IMG/VR virus record: IMGVR_UViG_3300047586_000069
Location: 1-48,606 of that record
From: a virus
Length of the DNA: 48,606 nucleotides
Strand: one strand, 5' to 3'
How positions within the stretch are numbered: position 1 is the first letter of the stretch; the number at the start of each line of letters is the position of its first letter. Below, piece by piece: positions 39,216 through 48,072 of the stretch. The position numbers and the translations under genes were made by a program. The notes beneath the pieces were generated by a model, which saw nothing but the letters and a program-made list of their open reading frames with translations, made no database searches and was not told the origin of the DNA.

Positions 39216-39602
39216 ATGGCATGGACTTATAGCGGGGATCCGACAGACTCTCCACTCGACAAAGTGCGCTCCCTCATCGGTGACGTTGATGCGAACTATC
39301 CACTTCTTTCGAACGAAGAGATCGAGGCTTTTATCGGCACTGTAAGCGACCTCGACTTGATGGAATCTCCCGCCATCGATGCCTGCCACGCTATTATAGC
39401 GAAGTTCTCCAAGTATTCGCAGGGATCTCTCGGCGACTTTAGCATGAGTCCTGCTGATATCATTGCGCACTATACTATGTTAATTCAAAAACTCAGCACG
39501 CAGGGAGTAACGATTAGCGCAGGAGGACTTGCGACAAGGCATCATCACGGCGGACGCAGAAAACCATTTTTTGAAGGAATGCTGGAGGATCGCGAATACT
39601 GA
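39216..39602 (+). CDS. Head-tail adaptor (gp6-like)
   Basis: A 128-residue protein after the capsid gene. Helical, starting WTYSGDPTDSPLDKVRSLIG, with LLSNEEIEAFI and a central DACHAIIAKFSKYSQGSLGD; this matches the first head-completion protein (gp6/gp15-like) that docks beneath the portal. The last residues are His- and Arg-rich (RHHHGGRRKP). Confidence 0.75.
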   Translation: MAWTYSGDPTDSPLDKVRSLIGDVDANYPLLSNEEIEAFIGTVSDLDLMESPAIDACHAIIAKFSKYSQGSLGDFSMSPADIIAHYTMLIQKLSTQGVTISAGGLATRHHHGGRRKPFFEGMLEDREY

Positions 39603-39640
39603 TCAGATTTCTCCCAGGGAGGATTAGGGGGTTAAAAACA

Positions 39641-40267
39641 ATGTACAAATTCTTACTTCACGGTTACGAAAAAAACACAAACAGCAATAATCCTGTCGCA
39701 GTGGATACTGACGGCCTTCTAAAAGTCGCCGACATAGATGACGTAATTTCTGGATTATCAGACGTCGTCGATGCTATTGCCGCTATGGAAATCTCGCTTG
39801 ATGTAATACCGGCGGGTTCGATCACCGGAGAAATGATTGCCGCTGCAGCAGGCATAACCGGAGGGCAACTTGCCGCAGGCGTGAAAGGAAACCAGATAGG
39901 ACCTTTTCCGATAATACAATCAGGACTTACAGCGAGTAAAGACGTCATCACGCCAATACCACTCGGATTCATAGGCTCAATAGTTGGCGTGTATGCGATT
40001 TACACGGCCGCGGCCGGTACTAGTTCAGGCGTCGGAACGTTGGATTTCATTCTCAGCAGTTCAGGACAAGTGCAATCAACAGGACCCGCGACGGTCACGC
40101 TCACACTCAGTCATACGGCAGCGTTAAACTCGATCGTCAATCAGTCAGCAGCTCCGACGTTGCAAAACACATTCGTCGCTGCCGATACGCTCAAGATACA
40201 CTACACGCAGACGACGACGTTCGCGAGTGATACAGGCGTACTGTGGGTATTCATCGTAACGAACTGA
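39641..40267 (+). CDS. Head decoration or fibre-like protein
   Basis: A 208-residue protein. Short N-terminal beta motif (NNPVAVDTDGLLKVADI), an Ala/Gly-rich helical bundle-like middle (GSITGEMIAAAAGITGGQLA) and a C-terminal beta domain shared with the 37363 decoration protein. It may be a capsid-attached spike. Ribosome-binding site GGGAGGATTAGGGGG precedes ATG 39641. Function inferred from the shared domain. Confidence 0.6.
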   Translation: MYKFLLHGYEKNTNSNNPVAVDTDGLLKVADIDDVISGLSDVVDAIAAMEISLDVIPAGSITGEMIAAAAGITGGQLAAGVKGNQIGPFPIIQSGLTASKDVITPIPLGFIGSIVGVYAIYTAAAGTSSGVGTLDFILSSSGQVQSTGPATVTLTLSHTAALNSIVNQSAAPTLQNTFVAADTLKIHYTQTTTFASDTGVLWVFIVTN

Positions 40268-40297
40268 TCGAAGATATAAGTCAAAAAGGTCAAATCT

Positions 40298-40765
40298 ATG
40301 GCCGGAAGTTGGTTTGCGCATGGCGCTCTCCTGCTATCAACAGGGGGGTTGGACTGGCCGGATGATATAACAGCAGAGTTTATCATCGCTGTACTGACGA
40401 CCAGCGCCTACGTGCCGAGCAAAGCAAACGATCAGTATCTCAGCGACATCTCTCATGAGTTGGTTGATGGCGTTGCTGGTTATGAGCGTTTAGTACTGAC
40501 GTCAGGCACAGCGACGATCATCACCGACGGCGGCAACACCTACATTCTGCTCGACGCGGCTGATCTCGTCTGGCATCTCGCCACTTTTACTGCCCGGAAT
40601 CTGATCATAGCGAAACTGGGAACGACCGATGCCGATTCCCCAGTGCTCTGTTACCACGTTTTCAAGAACGACAGCACAGGATTGCCGGAGGATAAAACAG
40701 GCGGAGGCGACGACTTCACGTATAAATTCACTGCAACGGGGGGGGTAGCGCGACTGAAGTGCTAG
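40298..40765 (+). CDS. Head or fibre-associated beta protein
   Basis: A 155-residue protein, beta-rich, beginning AGSWFAHGALLLSTGGLDWP with later YERLVLTSGTATIITDGGNT. It shares a general pattern with the 44442 gene (hydrophobic start, GY.....L, W..A.FTAR..IIA/AKIYN..). Such proteins are common near phage head and fibre genes but without known function. It overlaps the next gene by seven bases. Confidence 0.55.
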   Translation: MAGSWFAHGALLLSTGGLDWPDDITAEFIIAVLTTSAYVPSKANDQYLSDISHELVDGVAGYERLVLTSGTATIITDGGNTYILLDAADLVWHLATFTARNLIIAKLGTTDADSPVLCYHVFKNDSTGLPEDKTGGGDDFTYKFTATGGVARLKC

Positions 40766-41580
40766 TCAACGGCGAGAACATCACCGCAGAAGCCGAAGTG
40801 ACTGAAGGGTCGTGCGTCTATGGAATGATAGTAAATGGTGAGAATATCACTGCTGACGGGGAAGTGATCGACGGAATGCCGATCGGTCTAGTGACTACTT
40901 CCAACCCTAACGCAGTCTTTACAGGCCCCATGCCAATGCCGATAAGTTCGATGCTCAGACGCGAGTTCACACTGGAACGCAGAGGCATTGAGCTCATCCC
41001 CGACACAAATCCCTATTACCGACAAACGTGGACGGAAGTGCAAACGCTTTACGGTCAGACTAAGTCGCTGATCGGGACGTGGCCCAAATACAGAACGAAT
41101 CCAAACAACTCTCATGTGTTCTATTGCGAGTACGATCCAAATATTCAAGAGGGAGATCGGCTTTGCGAGAGCGGGACAAGCACAGGTCCTACACTCTACA
41201 TCGCATCAGTCAACAATCCCGCTGGGATGAATCACCATCTCGAAATTCAATGCTTTCAGATGCCCGATGAGTTAGATTATCAGAAAAATACTGTGACAAC
41301 TGACGTTATTGGCGGAGAAACAGTACCGACTTGGGCGTCGTATCTTACCGATATCGCTGCGCGAATCGACGTTCCCAGCGCACAGAGCATCGTCCAGGCA
41401 GATAAACTCGGCCTGAATGTTCAATATGAAATCACGATTCACGCGACTGCTCTGATCAATTTTACAGGTCGTTTCGCATACATAGATCAATTCGGTACGG
41501 CGAAGTATCTGAAAATAAACACGATCAGGCAACCGGATATAGACAACCCCTGGATGATAATAGGCGCGGAGGATCTTTAG
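40759..41580 (+). CDS. Head completion/stopper-like protein
   Basis: A 273-residue protein, GTG start overlapping the previous stop. N-terminal tandem repeat (MLVNGENITAEAEV, MIVNGENITADGEV). Central part rich in aromatic residues; the C-terminus (ARIDVPSAQSIVQADKLGLN, YEITIHATALINFTGRFAYI) looks like SPP1 gp16-type head closure proteins, which cap the portal and bind the tail. The N-terminal repeats appear to be an added domain. An ATG at 40828 lies within the second repeat. Confidence 0.6.
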   Translation: MLVNGENITAEAEVTEGSCVYGMIVNGENITADGEVIDGMPIGLVTTSNPNAVFTGPMPMPISSMLRREFTLERRGIELIPDTNPYYRQTWTEVQTLYGQTKSLIGTWPKYRTNPNNSHVFYCEYDPNIQEGDRLCESGTSTGPTLYIASVNNPAGMNHHLEIQCFQMPDELDYQKNTVTTDVIGGETVPTWASYLTDIAARIDVPSAQSIVQADKLGLNVQYEITIHATALINFTGRFAYIDQFGTAKYLKINTIRQPDIDNPWMIIGAEDL

Positions 41581-41599
41581 GGGTTTAGGTTAAATCAAA

Positions 41600-41953
41600 A
41601 TGAAAATATGGGCTGAGGTCAGTGGAATTGAAGCAGCAAACGCCCTAGTTGACGGGAAATTTGGGGCGGTTCGTGGAGGGTTGACAGATGCGCTACTTGG
41701 AGGCGGAAAAATCTTTGAGGAAGGTTGTAGAGAACATTGCCCTGTTGATACGGGAACTATGCGCGATTCGCATGATACGGTCGCGGTAAGCGACGATGAG
41801 GTTCATGTCGGCCCGCATACGGATTACGCGATACACGTTCACTTTGGAACCTATAAGATGAGCCCGAATCCGTGGATGCGCTTTGGATATGAAACGAAAC
41901 GGTCTGAGGTTATCACTTACATTCAAAGTAAATTGGCTGCATTGATAGCATGA
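41600..41953 (+). CDS. Neck/tail completion protein (HK97 gp10-like)
   Basis: A 117-residue protein with the HK97-gp10 pattern: N-terminal strand-helix (MKIWAEVSGIEAANALVDGK), KIFEEGCREHCPVDTGTMRDS, VGPHTDYAIHVHFGTYKMSPNPW (the hallmark Tyr-x-x-x-His-Gly-like loop) and a final helix. These proteins sit in the neck where tail joins head. It is normally followed by the tail terminator; here five adhesin-type genes intervene. Confidence 0.8.
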   Translation: MKIWAEVSGIEAANALVDGKFGAVRGGLTDALLGGGKIFEEGCREHCPVDTGTMRDSHDTVAVSDDEVHVGPHTDYAIHVHFGTYKMSPNPWMRFGYETKRSEVITYIQSKLAALIA

Positions 41954-41978
41954 TTGAGCGGGGAGGAAATTACGTAAA

Positions 41979-43118
41979 ATGACAGTGGTTGGCTTACAAT
42001 GGGTCAAATCGACTGACGTTTATACGCGACTCGGAGCACTTGCTGGCATGACAGTATCGCAGGCGATAGCCGCATGTAATTTTATTGATCCATGGATGAG
42101 CATGGTCCGTTGTAATCTTTCGGACGGAGGAGTTGTAACAGCGACGGGCGAAAATACCAATACAGGTGCTCCTGCAACTTACTGTTACACCGACACCGGC
42201 GTTGCGAGAGTGGGTCAATGTGCCGTTCCGATTAAAAAGTTTTGGTACACAACTGACCTCACAACATCAGGAACTTACAAATGGTGGATTAGCGATACTG
42301 GAGAAGATGCTTTACCGGTCGGAGCCGACCACGCATGGGCCGGTCACCTAGCGTTTATCCGAAATGGCGTGACGAAAGACCAGATTTACCTCGGCGCTTT
42401 TGAGGCTTATTTGAATGCTACAAAACTTGAATCAAAAGCAGGCGTCGCACCAACGTGTTTAAAAACGAGAGACCAATTTCGTACCGCCGCGCAAGCGAGG
42501 GGAACAGGATGGGAACAGAATGACTGGCTTGCGATAAGCGCGTTACAACTGCTTGCCCTTTTAGAATACGGAACGTTCAACTCGCAACTCGCGATAGGCA
42601 ACGGAATATCAGATGATACAGGTGTAAAGGCCACCGGAGCGACAGGATCGACCGGAACGGATCGCGGGAATGCGTCTTACGGGACGGTTGCCGACGCAAT
42701 AACAGCCATGAGTTATCGTGGAATTGAGAACGTATATGGTAATTGTTCTAAGTTTTTAGACGGTATCAACGTAACAAGCTCTGTCGCGTGGGTTGCGGAT
42801 CACGGTTTTGCTGATGATACCTACTCAGGCGCATATGAAAGTACATCTTTCAGCATCCCTGCTGCGGTTGATGCCTTTGTCAATGATATCCATGCAAGTG
42901 GAACTTACGATTATAGTTTCATACCAAAAACAGCGAGCGGCGGGAGCGCATCGACATATCTATGCGATAAGACACTCACAGGTCCGAGCGGCACGGTAGT
43001 TAATTACGGTGGTTGCTATTGGGATGGAACTGGCGCGGGCATGTTCAAATTTGATTGCTCAAATATATCAAATTGGGCTAACGCGGACGTAGGAACGAGA
43101 TTGATGTATGTAGGCTAA
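41979..43118 (+). CDS. Second C-type-lectin-fold receptor-binding protein
   Basis: A 379-residue paralogue of 7258-8550, sharing SKAGVAPTCLKTRDQFR, ISALQLLALLEYG, AMSYRGIENVYGN and VGTRLMYVG. N-terminal about 100 residues differ, containing WVKSTDVYTRLG and a beta domain (CYTDTGVARVGQCAVPIKKF). The fold is that of Mtd-type lectin receptors. Having one copy near the tail tip and one beside neck genes suggests two separate host-binding structures, or an expandable set of specificities. Confidence 0.75.
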   Translation: MTVVGLQWVKSTDVYTRLGALAGMTVSQAIAACNFIDPWMSMVRCNLSDGGVVTATGENTNTGAPATYCYTDTGVARVGQCAVPIKKFWYTTDLTTSGTYKWWISDTGEDALPVGADHAWAGHLAFIRNGVTKDQIYLGAFEAYLNATKLESKAGVAPTCLKTRDQFRTAAQARGTGWEQNDWLAISALQLLALLEYGTFNSQLAIGNGISDDTGVKATGATGSTGTDRGNASYGTVADAITAMSYRGIENVYGNCSKFLDGINVTSSVAWVADHGFADDTYSGAYESTSFSIPAAVDAFVNDIHASGTYDYSFIPKTASGGSASTYLCDKTLTGPSGTVVNYGGCYWDGTGAGMFKFDCSNISNWANADVGTRLMYVG

Positions 43119-43146
43119 TTGGAAGGGGAAAAATAGGAAAATTAAG

Positions 43147-44394
43147 ATGACACATGGATTTTTCGATGGTGGGCCGAGCGATATAACACTATACACGTCA
43201 AAAGCAGCATACTTCGCTGAAAACGATTGGTATTATATCCATAGTCTGTCGCTAGACGACTCAAAAAGCGTGCCATTAGCGCAAGCCGTAATTGCGGCTC
43301 TCGCCCCCCTCAAAGACGCCGGAATATCGATTTATATCTGTTGGGATAATGCATTTTATAGCACCCTTATAAACGGCGTACCCGCAGCAAGCGCGACCGT
43401 ATCCGATTATGAGCACGATTTTGGCGCGGTGATGGATCTCTTTGAAGCTGAGGGGTCATATATCGTTGGGTACACCACAGAGACAGACCACCTCGCTGCT
43501 ATACAGTGGCTTGACGAACAAAAAGCATCAACTAGGAAAATTCATTTCCACTGGTATCCTATGGTCACTGCGGCTACAATGCCCACTCCCCGCACAGACT
43601 TCATTCCGTATCTTGATGAAGTGGTGTTTGAGTTATATGTCATTTCTGATATGGATACAACGACAACGCAGGGCGCGGCTGAGGTATTGACCTACTTCAA
43701 AGATCATACCTCCATTCCCTACGGGATAATCACTAATGTCTGGGACGATCCCTATACACTATTACACCCCGAAGCTTTTGAACATGCGTGGTGGAATGAT
43801 GGCGATCCAACGCAGTACACCGTGTGGTCGCTCATGAATCAAGCGCAACTCCCGCTCGAAGAACAACGGAAAAGGATGGCAGTGTATCTCAATGAACTAA
43901 AAGATGAGTTGGGTCCACTCCCTCTCGTCGAAACGATGCATCCATATCATTGGTTTTCAGAAATACAAACAGACGTTCGACAGACGTGCGATTATCTTAA
44001 GTCGTTGAATCTCGATGGGATTGGAACTAGAAAAGTAGATTCCTCAAGTTCGACGGGAACCACTCTGTATTATCGGGGCGCGTCCCGGTGTAAATACAGT
44101 GCGACTGCCCCTCACTTCCCTGTCGACACGTTCGTAAACACCGGCCGAGAACTGCTTTTCTTAAAATCGACCGGCCCGGGTTGCCGCCTCCATGATATAA
44201 CGGTAACTGGCTTCGATAGAGGCGGCAGGACGACGGAGAAGGCGTATAACGAACTCCTGCTCACCGCAGATTATGGTAGACCCATAGGGCCGTTCCCGAT
44301 AAACAAATTTGGAGCATTGCCTCAGATTATCTACGACTCCACTGATCTCGATGTTACCGTCTTAAAAGTGACGCCGTATTCACAACAGGCTTGA
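43147..44394 (+). CDS. TIM-barrel fibre protein with C-terminal attachment domain
   Basis: A 415-residue protein. Residues 1-300 alternate strands and helices like a glycosidase barrel: YYIHSLSLDD, ISIYICWDNAFY, SYIVGYTTETDH, IHFHWYPMV, EVVFELYVISDMD, YGIITNVWDDP and TVWSLMN. Residues 310-415 resemble the C-terminal domain of the 44915 protein (ELLFLKSTGPGCRLHDITVTG, IGPFPINKFG versus FGPFDMTKYA). It may be an adhesin or glycan-cleaving fibre held by the shared domain. Catalytic residues cannot be assigned. Confidence 0.55.
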   Translation: MTHGFFDGGPSDITLYTSKAAYFAENDWYYIHSLSLDDSKSVPLAQAVIAALAPLKDAGISIYICWDNAFYSTLINGVPAASATVSDYEHDFGAVMDLFEAEGSYIVGYTTETDHLAAIQWLDEQKASTRKIHFHWYPMVTAATMPTPRTDFIPYLDEVVFELYVISDMDTTTTQGAAEVLTYFKDHTSIPYGIITNVWDDPYTLLHPEAFEHAWWNDGDPTQYTVWSLMNQAQLPLEEQRKRMAVYLNELKDELGPLPLVETMHPYHWFSEIQTDVRQTCDYLKSLNLDGIGTRKVDSSSSTGTTLYYRGASRCKYSATAPHFPVDTFVNTGRELLFLKSTGPGCRLHDITVTGFDRGGRTTEKAYNELLLTADYGRPIGPFPINKFGALPQIIYDSTDLDVTVLKVTPYSQQA

Positions 44395-44441
44395 AAAAAT
44401 TAAGATTATTAGACTAGACGAGAAGGAGGTTGGAACTAAAA

Positions 44442-44876
44442 ATGACAAATGTTGGAAAATTGTACTACAAGGGCGCCAAGCGCCTTTCAATGGGACTGAT
44501 TCCGTGGGTGTCTGGAGCAACTACGTTGTATATGGCGCTCTATGATAGCAATTTAACACCTGTCCAGGCGACTGAAGAAACGTATGACACTACGCATGAA
44601 CTCCCTACAGCGAACGGATACACGCAAGGCGGAATCGCACTTACGAGTGTTGTCGATCCGGTTATCTCTGGAAGCAACGTCATATTAGCATCCGCAAACG
44701 CAGAGTGGGCGAGTCCCTGCACGTTTACGACGGCGCGATGCGCTAAAATCTACAATAACACCGGCTCAAAATATTTGTTGGGTTACATCCTGTGGGATGC
44801 AGATAAACCGTCAGTGGGCGGAAGATTCCTCGTTGATTGTCCCGCGGTGGGATGGTTTGAGTGGACAGTACCTTAG
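44442..44876 (+). CDS. Small fibre-associated beta protein
   Basis: A 144-residue protein. AGAAGGAGG precedes ATG 44442. Starts with VGKLYYKGAKRLSMGLIPWV and TTLYMALYDSNLTP, then beta-rich segments (NGYTQGGIALTSVVDPVISG, CTFTTARCAKIYNNTGSKYL). Similar in outline to the 40298 protein. It probably belongs to the fibre cluster. Function unknown. Confidence 0.5.
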   Translation: MTNVGKLYYKGAKRLSMGLIPWVSGATTLYMALYDSNLTPVQATEETYDTTHELPTANGYTQGGIALTSVVDPVISGSNVILASANAEWASPCTFTTARCAKIYNNTGSKYLLGYILWDADKPSVGGRFLVDCPAVGWFEWTVP

Positions 44877-44914
44877 AATCGTAACTAAACAAAAAACCGA
44901 GAGATCGAATTAAA

Positions 44915-46267
44915 ATGACGCTCTACGAAACGGGTTGTACTCATAAGTGGGACTTCCAGAGCGGTAGCTTACTTGACCAGGTCGGTTCGATGAACCTGAC
45001 CAATAATGGGGCCACACTAAACACCGCACCCTCTCAGGCGAAGTACTACACGTTCGACGGCACCGACGACTACATGACAAACGCGTCGCCCGTAAATTTG
45101 AACAGTTCCGCGTGGACGATTGAATTCGCAATCAAAAATCCTAGCGTTTCGGGGTGGAAGTGCGCTCTTTATAACACAGAATGGTTGGTATATAACAATA
45201 ATGCCACTTCCTATTACTTCAACTGCGGGTCATGGAATGCATTATCCCAATTATTTACACTCGGCGCAGTTGACCACTGGGCTATTACGTGGGACGGCTC
45301 GAAAATAAGATGGTACAAAAACGGCGTTTCTGATGGCGGAACAAGCCAAACAGGAAACCCTCCTACGGGAACGTCTGCGTTTAACTTAGGCTTCACTGAC
45401 TTTTTGGGATTCGATTGTTATTTCCTACGGGTATGGATAGGTACGTGTTTAACAGACGCGCAGGTTTTGGGTAACTGCAACGCAGAAAAATGGCGTTGGC
45501 TTGACGCTGAATACGCCGGTGTCACAGCGACCGCTACGATTGCAGGAAACGCCGCTCTCGCAAGTAACAGCATCGGCGGAGTTACCTCAGTCGCGAGCAT
45601 CGATGCTAGTGCCCCAAATCCGTCTACCAGCGCGCCCGGGATTGCTGCTGCGGCTAACCTAACTGTGAACGTGCCGACAGTAGCTGTTAGTGTCGCCGGA
45701 ACGACGGGTGCGGCTAGTATCGCGGCTAACGCTGCGAATGCTTCTGTCAGCGCAAAAGGGGAGGCAGCGGAAGCAAGTATTGCTGCTAGCACTCCGAATC
45801 CATCTGTCAGTGCGCTTGGGGTTACTGCTGTGGCAATTATCCAATCAAATATAGGGCTGGTCTATCCCCAAGTACTTGCCTATGATAATGCGATTCCAAC
45901 ATATTACCCAGCCCGGGGATCTGACTACATTTTGCTTGATTACCTCACTTTCGTCTATATCTATAATGGCTCCGCGTTTGATGACATTGTCTCGTTTAGT
46001 GCATTGGACGGTGGGGAATTATATACAGAATCAGTGTTAGCTGGCCAGGAACGAGCTTTCGGGCCGTTTGATATGACAAAATACGCTCCGATGCTGTTAA
46101 TTGGACACAGTGAGATCACCGACGTTCTCATGGCTGTCGTAACAACGTTGCCGCATTATGATTACGGCGAAATCGAGCTCGAGGGGGCGGTGTTCGATCA
46201 GGAAATCGGTCTGACTGGCGGGGTGTTCGATCAGGAGGTAGTTCTTGAAGGAGGAGCGTACCCATGA
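44915..46267 (+). CDS. LamG-like adhesin with Ala-rich repeats
   Basis: A 450-residue protein. Residues 1-200 are a LamG/concanavalin-like domain (HKWDFQSGSLLDQVGSMNLT, YYTFDGTDDYM, WTIEFAIKNP, HWAITWDGSKIRWYKNGVSD). Residues 205-300 are about four Ala/Ser-rich repeats of the type AASIAA..PNPSVSA.G. Residues 310-400 form the domain shared with 43147 (DYILLDYLTFVYIYNG, AFGPFDMTKYAPML). The tail has short repeats (GGVFDQEV). A glycan-binding head or tail fibre is likely. Confidence 0.7.
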   Translation: MTLYETGCTHKWDFQSGSLLDQVGSMNLTNNGATLNTAPSQAKYYTFDGTDDYMTNASPVNLNSSAWTIEFAIKNPSVSGWKCALYNTEWLVYNNNATSYYFNCGSWNALSQLFTLGAVDHWAITWDGSKIRWYKNGVSDGGTSQTGNPPTGTSAFNLGFTDFLGFDCYFLRVWIGTCLTDAQVLGNCNAEKWRWLDAEYAGVTATATIAGNAALASNSIGGVTSVASIDASAPNPSTSAPGIAAAANLTVNVPTVAVSVAGTTGAASIAANAANASVSAKGEAAEASIAASTPNPSVSALGVTAVAIIQSNIGLVYPQVLAYDNAIPTYYPARGSDYILLDYLTFVYIYNGSAFDDIVSFSALDGGELYTESVLAGQERAFGPFDMTKYAPMLLIGHSEITDVLMAVVTTLPHYDYGEIELEGAVFDQEIGLTGGVFDQEVVLEGGAYP

Positions 46268-46611
46268 GCAATGATTTTTCGATGAACGCTGGGGATTCAA
46301 AACTTATTTACTTTCCTATCCTTGATCGCACGGGCGCGCCTGTGGACATTAACAGCGCTATTATTACATGGAAATTGAGCAAAAGCAATGTCGGGACAGG
46401 GAAGACCGCACTTGCTTCGAGGTCCTCTGACGACTTGACAATCCTTCTCACAAATCCCTCTTATAACGGATGCACTATCGTTTTGGAACTGGAGAACACA
46501 AACACACTTAATGGTCGGTATTATCATGAAGTTCGCGTGGTGATCGACGGAGTGGAGGAGACCTACTGGGGCTATGCTACGATCCACGGAACCACTACTT
46601 GTGGAAGTTGA
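46264..46611 (+). CDS. BppU-like baseplate/receptor-binding N-domain protein
   Basis: A 115-residue beta protein with the pattern of BppU N-terminal domains: NAGDSKLIYFPILDRTGAPV, DINSAIITWKLSKS, LTILLTNPSY and YYHEVRVVIDGVEETYWGYA. These domains anchor receptor-binding proteins in baseplates. It overlaps the previous gene by four bases, linking it to the fibre genes. Confidence 0.65.
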   Translation: MSNDFSMNAGDSKLIYFPILDRTGAPVDINSAIITWKLSKSNVGTGKTALASRSSDDLTILLTNPSYNGCTIVLELENTNTLNGRYYHEVRVVIDGVEETYWGYATIHGTTTCGS

Positions 46612-46626
46612 GATGTGTGTAGGAAA

Positions 46627-47052
46627 ATGACGCGGGGAACCTCACTTATAGCAGTTCAGAGTGCGATTGTAGCTGCGCTGAAAAACGATCAGACGCTCAT
46701 GGGCATAATCACGGAAGTTTATGACGCTCGCGCACCTGAAACTGCTGTTTTACCATACATCACGATCAATGCTCCCAGCGAAACGTCCTGGGATACATTC
46801 GGAAAACTTGGTCAAGTGGTGAAATACCAAATTAACGTTTGGTGGGACAGCGTCAAGGATGCGAACAGTTCTCTCGCCGTGAAAGAAATAATCGGCATGG
46901 TAAATGATATTCTCGACGACGCGACGTTGGCCGTCACAGGTTACGATAACAGCGTTAAGGTCGCTAATACGATGAGCACTGACATGCCCGATCCTGATGA
47001 TGAACACTGGCATGGGATCATGATGTTCGAGATACACGTCACACAATCCTAG
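46627..47052 (+). CDS. Tail terminator (DUF3168-like)
   Basis: A 141-residue protein upstream of the tail-tube genes. The pattern VQSAIVAALKNDQTLMGIIT, VYDARAPETAVLPYITIN, WWDSVKDANSSLAVKEIIGM fits the DUF3168/tail completion family, which caps the growing tail. ATG 46627 is used; GTG 46615 is in frame and equally possible because no strong ribosome-binding site is seen. Confidence 0.75.
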   Translation: MTRGTSLIAVQSAIVAALKNDQTLMGIITEVYDARAPETAVLPYITINAPSETSWDTFGKLGQVVKYQINVWWDSVKDANSSLAVKEIIGMVNDILDDATLAVTGYDNSVKVANTMSTDMPDPDDEHWHGIMMFEIHVTQS

Positions 47053-47099
47053 TCGAGTTTAAAAATTAAAAAAAGCAAGGAGGGAGGTCTAAAAAAAGA

Positions 47100-47522
47100 A
47101 TGACAAAAACGAAGGGCAATGTAGCCTGTATGAAAATCTCAACTACTGCCGGAGGCGCTAGTGGTTACAACGCGATTGAACTTATGACCAAGATGGGCGG
47201 ACCGGAAAGCGTTGACACGGTCGATACTACTATGTTCAACTGCACGACGCCGCCGACCTACAAGGAGAATAGTCAGACGTTGAACAGCGCTGACTTTGTT
47301 GGTGAATGCTTCAGCGATTATGCTAATGCAACGAATCAGAGAAAGTTATGGGACAATCTCGAGAATGATATTGAAACGTGGATTCAGTGGTATTACGATG
47401 GCGTTCATTATCGCAAGGCGAGGGTTGAGGTGGCTGATATTACGTTCACCGTCAAGAAGAACGATTTCAATCGAATCGCCTTCAATGCGAAATCCACGGG
47501 GACGATTTCATACGGAACGTGA
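47100..47522 (+). CDS. Major tail-tube protein 1
   Basis: A 140-residue protein with an AAGGAGGGAGG leader. Starts MTKTKGNVACMKIST and shows a beta-sandwich pattern (YNAIELMTKMGGPES, VDTVDTTMFNCTTPPTYKEN, WIQWYYDGVHYRKARVEVAD) typical of siphovirus tail-tube subunits. The next gene shares the opening MTKTK.N.A and segments ...TYKE... and FYDG.HY, so the two are tandem paralogues. One may be the main tube subunit and the other a minor form. Confidence 0.75.
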   Translation: MTKTKGNVACMKISTTAGGASGYNAIELMTKMGGPESVDTVDTTMFNCTTPPTYKENSQTLNSADFVGECFSDYANATNQRKLWDNLENDIETWIQWYYDGVHYRKARVEVADITFTVKKNDFNRIAFNAKSTGTISYGT

Positions 47523-47524
47523 TT

Positions 47525-47549
47525 CTTAACCGAAATAGTGTCCGCGGTT
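47525..47549. promoter_or_regulatory. Split version of the TTAACCGCGGTTAA motif
   Basis: CTTAACCG (47525-47532) and CCGCGGTT (47542-47549) are separated by nine bases in the gap between tail-tube genes. Together they resemble the two halves of palindromes 1-3, but the match is loose. Confidence 0.25.
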
Positions 47550-47607
47550 GACATCTGATTTGACTATAAGTCTAACCTAAAAAACAAAACAAACGGAGGT
47601 AAAGAAA

Positions 47608-48024
47608 ATGACAAAAACAAAAAGCAACCTTGCATACATTGAAGCAAGTGCGAACAACACTGATTGGAGCGAAGTAGGCGAGCTCACGAAGATAGCGCCC
47701 ACAGATAACGGAAATCCTGTAGACGTCACTACATTTCTACACGCAACCAATCCGACGTACAAGGAGTTCGCTTTATCAGCAATAGCAGAATGGGGTCTGA
47801 AACTGGACGGATTTTGGGACGAAAACAATGCTGGACAAGCACTTATACTGGCTAACAAACGTTCTGGAGCGGCCTTGTATATCAAGTTCTTTTACGACGG
47901 AACGCATTACATGACCGGCGCTATGGTGTGTGGTGAAACAGTTCCGGTTCCCGAGCTCGGTGCTCCTTATGTAACAACGAGTTTCGACCTCAAGTGCGCT
48001 GGCAACATGACATTGGGACCGTGA
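47608..48024 (+). CDS. Major tail-tube protein 2
   Basis: A 138-residue paralogue of the previous gene, beginning MTKTKSNLAYIEASANNTDW, with DVTTFLHATNPTYKEFALSA and YIKFFYDGTHYMTGAM. AACGGAGGTAAAGAAA precedes ATG 47608. The beta pattern is that of tail-tube subunits. The identity between the paralogues is modest, so they are an old duplication. Confidence 0.75.
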   Translation: MTKTKSNLAYIEASANNTDWSEVGELTKIAPTDNGNPVDVTTFLHATNPTYKEFALSAIAEWGLKLDGFWDENNAGQALILANKRSGAALYIKFFYDGTHYMTGAMVCGETVPVPELGAPYVTTSFDLKCAGNMTLGP

Positions 48025-48072
48025 TCTAGCAGAAGAATATGAAAGGAATATGGATAAAAAGGTGATACAAAA

